From: Thiotrichaceae bacterium
GTDB taxonomy: Bacteria; Pseudomonadota; Gammaproteobacteria; Beggiatoales; Beggiatoaceae
DNA length: 39,105 nt
Assembly (NCBI GenBank): GCA_029939505.1
Contig: JAOZSV010000013.1
Coordinates: 1 to 39,105, forward strand
Reading direction: 5' to 3'
Shown here: positions 34,277 to 39,105 of the stretch, one piece after another
Layout of the letters: every line of letters starts with the position of its first letter
Position numbering within the stretch: the first letter of the stretch is position 1
Made by a program: the position numbers and the translations under genes
The notes under the pieces: generated by a model
The model's input: only the letters and a program-made list of their open reading frames with translations
Databases searched by the model: none
Told to the model about the DNA's origin: nothing

Positions 34277-34370
34277 CTGGAGTCCAACGCTTTGGAATAG
34301 GAGTCCAACGCTTTAGCTTTGGAATAGGAGTACAACGCTTTAGCTTTGGATATCGTTCTGGACTCCAAAA
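34277..34370. repeat. Three GGAGTCCAACGCTTTAGC repeats between exbB and exbD
   Basis: Three direct units (about 34280, 34305 and 34330) precede exbD. The frame runs open through them into exbD, but this is a repeat-derived extension, not part of the protein. Confidence 0.8.
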
Positions 34371-34410
34371 ACGCCAATGGCACATATATTGCCATGAGAA
34401 CTTAAATATA

Positions 34411-34830
34411 ATGAATTTTCGTCGTCGTAAAAACCTTGATAATCTTAGGGTTAATTTAACCCCCCTAATTGATACTGTTTTCTTGTTGTTGATTTTTTTT
34501 ATGATGACAACGACATTTAATAAAGAATCACAACTGAATATTGATTTGCCTGAAGCAAAAGGGGAACATTCTACAACAGTCGAAGTCATTAGAATTATTA
34601 TTAATAAAGAAGGCGAATATGCTATCAATGAGAGAGATCGTCATTTAATCAACAATCAATTAGAAACACTTAAACGCGCTTTGAAAGAGGCGGCTGGTGG
34701 GAGAAAGAATCCCCCATTATTGATCAGTGCCGATAAGAAAGCACCCCATTATGCCGTGATGAAAGCGATGGAAGCGGTTCGCGATTTAGGATTTGTCCGT
34801 TTAAGTTTTGAAGCACAACAACCAGAATGA
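34411..34830 (+). CDS. exbD: ExbD/TolR-family protein
   Basis: The 139-residue single-pass protein partners ExbB in using the proton gradient. The ATG at 34411 gives the typical basic start MNFRRRKNLDNLRVNLTPLI. The membrane helix carries the proton-carrying aspartate in LTPLIDTVFLLLIFFMM (Asp22). A periplasmic ExbD domain follows (LPEAKGEH, ISADKKAPHYAVMKAMEAVRDLG). An upstream in-frame codon at 34267 would add 48 repeat-derived residues and is rejected. lpxK overlaps its stop by 4 nt. Confidence 0.93.
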   Translation: MNFRRRKNLDNLRVNLTPLIDTVFLLLIFFMMTTTFNKESQLNIDLPEAKGEHSTTVEVIRIIINKEGEYAINERDRHLINNQLETLKRALKEAAGGRKNPPLLISADKKAPHYAVMKAMEAVRDLGFVRLSFEAQQPE

Positions 34831-35807
34831 AATTTGATCAAATTTGGTACGAAAAACACCCGTTGAGATTTGTACTGGCCCCGTTATCTTGGCTATATTG
34901 TATAGCGGTTCGGGTACGCCGACTGGCTTATCAATATGGCTTATTAAAAAGCCATGCGGTCTCAGTGCCAGTCATTATTGTTGGCAATATTACCGTCGGC
35001 GGCACAGGTAAAACGCCTTTAGTCATTTGGCTGGCGCAGTTTCTTAAAAAACAAGGTTTTAAGCCAGGTATTGTCAGTCGAGGCTATGGTGGACACGCCG
35101 AAAAATGGCCGCAGCAGGTTTATCCTGATAGCGATCCCTACCTTGTCGGTGATGAGCCTATATTGTTAGCAGGACATAGTGGCTGTCCCGTCGTTGTCGC
35201 GCCTGAACGCCTTGATGCGATTAACTATATTTTGGAAAAGGAAGAGTGCAATCTTATTATCAGTGATGATGGCTTACAACATTATGCCTTGCAGCGTGAT
35301 ATAGAAATTGCCGTGCTTGATGATATTCGTCGCTATGGTAATAAGTATTGTCTTCCCGCAGGGCCTTTGCGTGAACCAACGAGCCGCTTAAAAAAAATAG
35401 ATTTGATAGTCACCAAAGGAGCCGCACTGAGGAAAGAGTTTTCCATGCAATATGATATAAAATCCTTGCGGCGCGTTATAGATGATAGAGTCTTACACCC
35501 TTTGGATGTATTACGCGGTTATGCGGTACATGCAGTTGCTGGGATTGGTCATCCTGCAAAATTTTTTACCCGTTTACGTGATAGTGGGTTAAAAGTGCAT
35601 TGTCACGAATTTCCAGATCATTATCTTTATAAGCCGAAAGATATTCAGTTTAATGATGATTTACCCGTGATTATGACTGAAAAGGATGCGGTGAAATGTC
35701 AGCATTTTGCCGATCCACAACATTGGTATTTACCCATTGAAGCTCGCTTGCCAAATCGGTTTGCCGAACAATTAATGAATCAACTTGAAAGGAGAAAAAA
35801 TGGATAA
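34827..35807 (+). CDS. lpxK: Tetraacyldisaccharide 4'-kinase
   Basis: This inner-membrane-associated kinase phosphorylates the 4' position of the lipid A precursor. The 326-residue protein begins with the usual [17 protein letters not shown] membrane-associated helix. Walker A GGTGKTP is at 58-64 ([17 protein letters not shown]), followed by GIVSRGYGG and [17 protein letters not shown], the conserved Asp-rich motif. It overlaps exbD by 4 nt and trm112 by 8 nt, so the three are translationally linked. Its presence shows that the cell makes LPS. Confidence 0.95.
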   Translation: MKFDQIWYEKHPLRFVLAPLSWLYCIAVRVRRLAYQYGLLKSHAVSVPVIIVGNITVGGTGKTPLVIWLAQFLKKQGFKPGIVSRGYGGHAEKWPQQVYPDSDPYLVGDEPILLAGHSGCPVVVAPERLDAINYILEKEECNLIISDDGLQHYALQRDIEIAVLDDIRRYGNKYCLPAGPLREPTSRLKKIDLIVTKGAALRKEFSMQYDIKSLRRVIDDRVLHPLDVLRGYAVHAVAGIGHPAKFFTRLRDSGLKVHCHEFPDHYLYKPKDIQFNDDLPVIMTEKDAVKCQHFADPQHWYLPIEARLPNRFAEQLMNQLERRKNG

Positions 35808-36003
35808 GAGATTGCTTGATATTTTAGTTTGTCCTGTTACTAAAGGGCCTCTGATTTACGATAAAGATAATCAGGAATTGCTTTGCACAAGCGCACGACT
35901 CGCCTATCCTATTCAGGAAGGCATTCCTGTTATGCTGTCTGATAAAGCTCGCCATTTAACACTTGAAGATGTAGAAAAAATAAAAAAATCCCACCATGAT
36001 TAA
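35800..36003 (+). CDS. Trm112-family (YcaR-like) small protein
   Basis: The 67-residue protein starts at the ATG at 35800, which follows AAAGGAG. It carries [14 protein letters not shown] and [20 protein letters not shown], the YcaR/Trm112 pattern. One Cys remains in CPVTKG and one in LLCTS, so full zinc binding is doubtful. Bacterial members sit between lpxK and kdsB, and the exact role is not settled. Here kdsB is absent and a phosphatase gene overlaps its last 8 nt. Confidence 0.88.
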   Translation: MDKRLLDILVCPVTKGPLIYDKDNQELLCTSARLAYPIQEGIPVMLSDKARHLTLEDVEKIKKSHHD

Positions 36004-36469
36004 AGTCTTATTTGTATGTATGGGCAATATTTGCCGTTCCCCCACTGCCGACGGGGTATTTGCTAATTTAGTTAAAAAAGAAGGATTAAGGGATCAAATT
36101 AAGATTGATTCCGCTGGTACACATACCTACCATATTGGTGAGCCACCCGATTTGCGTTCACAAGAAGCCGCTCTTAAACGAGGTATTGATTTGAGCGAGC
36201 TACGCGCTCGCAAAGTGGAAAAGAGTGATTTTAGTCAGTTTGATTATATCTTGGCGATGGATAAGGATAATTATCAGGGATTGCAAAAAATCTGTCCGCA
36301 AGAGCAGGCAGATAGATTGCACTTATTCCTTGATTTCGCACCCCATTTAGGGGTACAGGAAGTTTCTGATCCCTATTTTGGGGGCGTGAAGGGTTTTGAT
36401 GATGTGCTTGATTTAGTGGAAGCAGCGAGTATAGGGCTGTTGGCTGAAATACGCCAACGCCTTAATTAA
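35996..36469 (+). CDS. Low-molecular-weight protein tyrosine phosphatase
   Basis: The 157-residue enzyme has the P-loop CX5R with Cys8 and Arg14 ([17 protein letters not shown]), and the general acid Asp in the DPYFGG loop near residue 125. [16 protein letters not shown] and [12 protein letters not shown] are family motifs. These phosphatases act on phosphotyrosine proteins, often polysaccharide-export kinases (Wzb/Wzc type). The start overlaps trm112 by 8 nt, so it is the last gene of the exbBD-lpxK operon. Confidence 0.94.
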   Translation: MIKVLFVCMGNICRSPTADGVFANLVKKEGLRDQIKIDSAGTHTYHIGEPPDLRSQEAALKRGIDLSELRARKVEKSDFSQFDYILAMDKDNYQGLQKICPQEQADRLHLFLDFAPHLGVQEVSDPYFGGVKGFDDVLDLVEAASIGLLAEIRQRLN

Positions 36470-36478
36470 GTCAATTTG

Positions 36479-36697
36479 TCAACGCGCTCGATAGGTAATA
36501 CGCCCTTTTGTTAAGTCATAAGGCGTTAATTGTACGGTTACTTTGTCACCCGTTAAAATGCGAATGTAATGTTTACGCATCTTCCCAGAAATATGGGCGG
36601 TGACAATGTGATCGTTTTCTAATTTAACACGAAACATCGTATTAGGTAACGTCTCTGCGACGATACCTTCCATTTCAATACTTTCTTCTTTAGCCAT
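36479..36697 (-). CDS. infA: Translation initiation factor IF-1
   Basis: The 72-residue S1/OB-fold protein binds the ribosomal A site during initiation. [51 protein letters not shown] and a [11 protein letters not shown] end are conserved. The gene stands alone, 9 nt from and convergent with the phosphatase gene. Confidence 0.97.
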   Translation of the reverse strand: MAKEESIEMEGIVAETLPNTMFRVKLENDHIVTAHISGKMRKHYIRILTGDKVTVQLTPYDLTKGRITYRAR

Positions 36698-36754
36698 TAT
36701 TTAGTTATCAGTTAGTCAGTTAAGAACTATTTATTGTACACCATTTTCTTTAAT

Positions 36755-36942
36755 TTTGAATCAGAATTTTCAGAATTATAAAAATCAAGAATTTATTTTG
36801 AATCTTGTCTTAATTCTGAAAATTCTCAAATTCTTAAATTCTGATTCAAACAATAAATTAATCATCAAATATTGATGAAAAAATGATTTGAATCAGAATT
36901 TTCAGAATTTGAGAATTTTCAAATTCTGATTCAAACAATATT
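36755..36942. repeat. GAATCAGAATTTTCAGAATT inverted repeats upstream of the HAD-UbiA gene
   Basis: TTGAATCAGAATTTTCAG and its mirror AATTCTGATTCAAACAATA occur twice (about 36755-36857 and 36889-36942) and can pair as long stems. The same AATTCTGATTCAAACAATA word occurs near 4577-4597. A GCTGAAGCTTTGGATTCC unit lies at 36951-36977. Confidence 0.75.
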
Positions 36943-36990
36943 CGAGAAACACCCAAAGCTGAAGCTTTGGATTCCAGAACGTTCAAACAA

Positions 36991-38412
36991 ATGACAAAAA
37001 CCATTCACCATTCTTTATGTGTCGATTTAGACGGCACATTAATAGCCACAGATACATTATGGGAAAGCGTGTTATTACTATTAAGACAGCATTTCCTATT
37101 AATTTTCAAACTGCCTTTTTGGCTTTTACAAGGCAGAGCCTATCTTAAACATCAAATTGCCCAATATGTCACGCTAGACGTAGCAACTCTCCCTTACCAT
37201 GAAAATCTGTTGCGCTTTTTACAGGATGAAAAAAACAAAGGGCGTATGCTAGTACTCGCAACGGCGGCTCATCAAAGCATTGCACAAGCAGTTGCTGATC
37301 ATTTAAAACTGTTTGATGTTATTATCGCTAGCGATGCACAGATTAATATGAAAGGGGCAACTAAACGCGACGCGCTCAAAGAACGTTTTAAGACTTATGA
37401 CTATATCGGCGATTCCCGTGCAGACTTACCTATTTTACACGAAGCCCATGAAGGCTTTTTAGTCGCGCCGAGTCGTGCTTTACAGAAACAGTTTATTTGT
37501 CCACCTGAAAGAATATTTTCCACCCCTAAAACCACTTTATGGGATTGGCTAAAAACATTGCGCCCTCATCAATGGGTGAAAAATGCTCTGATTTTTTTAC
37601 CACTGATATTGGCTCACCAATTATTTGATTTAAATCAATTGGGAGTAAGCTTATTAGCGTTTATCGCTTTTAGTCTTATTGCCTCATCGGGCTATATCTT
37701 AAATGATTTACTAGACTTAGCCGCAGATCGTATTCATCCCACAAAAAAAGCGCGTCCTTTTGCCTCTGGGCGTATCCCAATACAATATGGTTTACCATTA
37801 TTTGCCCTTTTAGTTTGTTTCAGTTTTTCCCTCTCACTATTATGGTTGCCCATCCAATTTACGGGACTATTGGGTTTATACTTCTCAATGAGCATCGCTT
37901 ATTCATTTTATTTCAAGCAAAAACTCATTGTAGATGTACTTGTCTTAGCAGGGCTATACACCCTGAGAATATTAGCGGGCGGACTCGTCATTTCTATTCC
38001 TATCTCCCCATGGTTACTGGCTTTTTCCATGTTTATTTTTACCAGTTTAGCCTTTCTTAAACGCTATGTTGAGTTAATGCATCTGATAGACAAAGAAGAG
38101 GTGCTTAAACGTCGTAGCTATGAAAAAGGTGATCTGGAAATGATCGCCAGTATGGGAACAACAAGTGGCTATATTGCGATATTAGTATTTGCACTCTATC
38201 TCAACAGCGAAAAAGTCAGTACGCTTTACATGTCGCCACTTATTCTATGGCTAATTTGTCCGATTTTGTTGTATTGGATCACTCGTGTTTGGTTTTTAGC
38301 CCATCGTCAGAAAATGTTAGATGATCCTGTGCTGTTTGCATTAAAGGATAAAACAAGTTGGCTTGTTGTGGCTTCTATTATTGTTCTGATGTTAATTGCT
38401 CAGATTGGCTAA
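36991..38412 (+). CDS. HAD hydrolase - UbiA prenyltransferase fusion protein
   Basis: The 473-residue protein combines two domains. Residues 1-175 form a HAD-type phosphatase: Asp12-x-Asp14 in VDLDGTL, VLATAAH, and GDSRADLPI at 140-148. Residues 180-473 form an integral-membrane UbiA domain with about eight helices, motif I Asn238-Asp239-x2-Asp242-x3-Asp246 (ILNDLLDLAADRIHPTKKARPFASG), and a second acidic loop near YVELMHLIDKEE. The UbiA part resembles decaprenyl-phosphate phosphoribosyltransferases (NDLxD..D..HP.K..RP.ASG), which with a phosphatase would give decaprenyl-phosphoribose; this is an inference. The start is the ATG at 36991; the earlier TTG is inside a repeat. Confidence 0.85.
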   Translation: MTKTIHHSLCVDLDGTLIATDTLWESVLLLLRQHFLLIFKLPFWLLQGRAYLKHQIAQYVTLDVATLPYHENLLRFLQDEKNKGRMLVLATAAHQSIAQAVADHLKLFDVIIASDAQINMKGATKRDALKERFKTYDYIGDSRADLPILHEAHEGFLVAPSRALQKQFICPPERIFSTPKTTLWDWLKTLRPHQWVKNALIFLPLILAHQLFDLNQLGVSLLAFIAFSLIASSGYILNDLLDLAADRIHPTKKARPFASGRIPIQYGLPLFALLVCFSFSLSLLWLPIQFTGLLGLYFSMSIAYSFYFKQKLIVDVLVLAGLYTLRILAGGLVISIPISPWLLAFSMFIFTSLAFLKRYVELMHLIDKEEVLKRRSYEKGDLEMIASMGTTSGYIAILVFALYLNSEKVSTLYMSPLILWLICPILLYWITRVWFLAHRQKMLDDPVLFALKDKTSWLVVASIIVLMLIAQIG

Positions 38413-38502
38413 CTAAAAGACTGAGTCGTTACTGAAATTTTTAAAAAACGGCGGAATTGAGTGAAAAGATGCCTTTGATAATTTATCAAAGGCATAAGAA
38501 AT
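38409..38502 (+). repeat. Direct repeat copy 1 (pair with 38931-39022)
   Basis: CTAACTAAAAGACTGAGTC and the following 45 bases, including AACGGCGGAATTGAGTGAAA, recur at 38931. Copy 1 begins over the stop codon of the HAD-UbiA gene. It also holds a perfect 12-bp hairpin (38469-38495, ATGCCTTTGATA). Confidence 0.8.
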
Positions 38503-38629
38503 CAGCCAGGTAGGGTGGGCAAACAAAAAGACGTGTGCAACGGCATTTCTATAAACCTCTTTTTCAGGGTAAATCTCTTGGTATTTTAACGTTTTGCCGT
38601 TGCACCAAAAAGACGTTTTCGATTCGAGT

Positions 38630-38740
38630 CGAGGCTAACGTTTTTTTTGAAAAAAAAAACGTTAGCCTCGACTAAAGTTTTTTTGAAGAAAAAACTTTAG
38701 CCTCGAATTTAGTTTTTTGAAAAAAAACGAAAACCTCGAA
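38630..38740. repeat. Chain of three CGAGG hairpins
   Basis: A full CTAACG hairpin is followed by CTAAAG and TTTTCG hairpins whose left CGAGG arm is missing or shared with the preceding right arm. This is the longest chain of the family in the window. Confidence 0.8.
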
Positions 38741-38751
38741 ACCACCCTACC

Positions 38752-38925
38752 CGGCTTTGGACGTTTTTTGGAGTTCAACGCTTTAGCTTTGGACGTTTTT
38801 TGGAGTTTAGCTTTGAACGTTTTTTGGAGTCCAACGCTTTAGCTTTGAACGTTTTTTGGAGTTCAACATTAACTTTGAACGTTTTTTGGTCTCCAACATT
38901 AACTTCGCAGCCCAGCATTTTAACT
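38752..38925. repeat. Five degenerating copies of the GGAGTTCAACGCTTTAGC repeat
   Basis: Direct units separated by GAACGTTTTTT decay from complete (first unit) to truncated forms (GGAGTTTAGC, then CCAACATTAAC). No gene is seen from 38413 to the window end. Confidence 0.8.
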
Positions 38926-38930
38926 CTAGT

Positions 38931-39022
38931 CTAACTAAAAGACTGAGTCATTACGGAAATTTAAAAAAAACGGCGGAATTGAGTGAAAAGATGTTAAGAT
39001 AAATTATCAAAGGACTATGAAA
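38931..39022 (+). repeat. Direct repeat copy 2
   Basis: The first 63 bases match copy 1 with a few substitutions; the hairpin in copy 1 is degraded here. The two copies bracket about 430 bp of repeat-derived sequence. Confidence 0.75.
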
Positions 39023-39105
39023 TAAGGCGTTAAGATGATTGTCATCGCACTGCTATAGTTCTTCGCAGATGAAAAGGTATTTTTAAAAAAATCATATGTT
39101 ATAAT

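Noticed and set aside
34267-34410. N-terminal extension of ExbD
   Set aside because: The extra 48 codons translate the AACGC repeats; the ATG at 34411 gives the standard ExbD start.
36967-36990. TTG start for the HAD-UbiA protein
   Set aside because: It lies in a repeat unit; the ATG at 36991 gives the normal HAD start.

Overview
The window is an AT-rich bacterial chromosome segment that looks gammaproteobacterial. Supporting genes are an exbB-exbD-lpxK-trm112 block, type II secretion gspF/gspD, glgB, infA, thrC, and a pyrophosphate-type phosphofructokinase. The intergenic space is unusually long and packed with palindromic and MITE-like repeats. This combination fits large sulfur-oxidising Thiotrichales/Beggiatoa-like bacteria. 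That placement is an inference from gene content and repeat style, not from a marker phylogeny.

Layout. 1-4.5 kb: the 3' part of a repetitive surface or secreted protein (SdrD B-like repeats plus a cadherin-like domain), then a TolC-family outer-membrane lipoprotein that could export it. 4.5-6 kb: small inverted-repeat elements, one nested in another, then a MntA-HepT type VII toxin-antitoxin pair. 6.1-8.3 kb: glgB on the minus strand. 8.5-17.5 kb, minus strand: a tightly packed five-gene cluster. In transcription order it holds a PD-(D/E)xK nuclease with a zinc ribbon, a DinG/XPD-like helicase with four candidate Fe-S cysteines, a large protein that I read as the PIWI-RE (prokaryotic Argonaute-like) protein, a 46-residue small ORF, and a P-loop ATPase. 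The first three match the three-gene pPIWI-RE defence island. The small ORF and ATPase follow at gaps of 10 and 5 nt and look like an added module. This is the most interesting system in the window.

17.5-25.2 kb: a repeat-dense spacer with a broken relative of the small ORF, a TPR/coiled-coil membrane protein with a RodZ-like C-terminus, an orphan TOPRIM-like protein, thrC, tRNA-Gly(CCC), an orphan thiS, and an HD-hydrolase/nucleotidyltransferase pair. 25.5-31 kb: tRNA-Ser(TGA), gspF-gspD, and the PPi-type phosphofructokinase. 31-33.3 kb: nested repeats, a second MntA-HepT pair, a MITE and an orphan antitoxin-like gene. 33.5-36.7 kb: exbB, exbD, lpxK, trm112 and a low-molecular-weight tyrosine phosphatase, then infA on the opposite strand. 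37-39.1 kb: a HAD-UbiA fusion gene followed by repeats to the window end.

Repeats are a second theme. At least five terminal-inverted-repeat element families occur, alongside a CGAGG-stem hairpin family whose two arms co-vary between copies and a short repeat containing AACGCTTTAGCTTTGG at about a dozen intergenic sites. Several elements are inserted inside others. The recognised genes are essentially free of these repeats.
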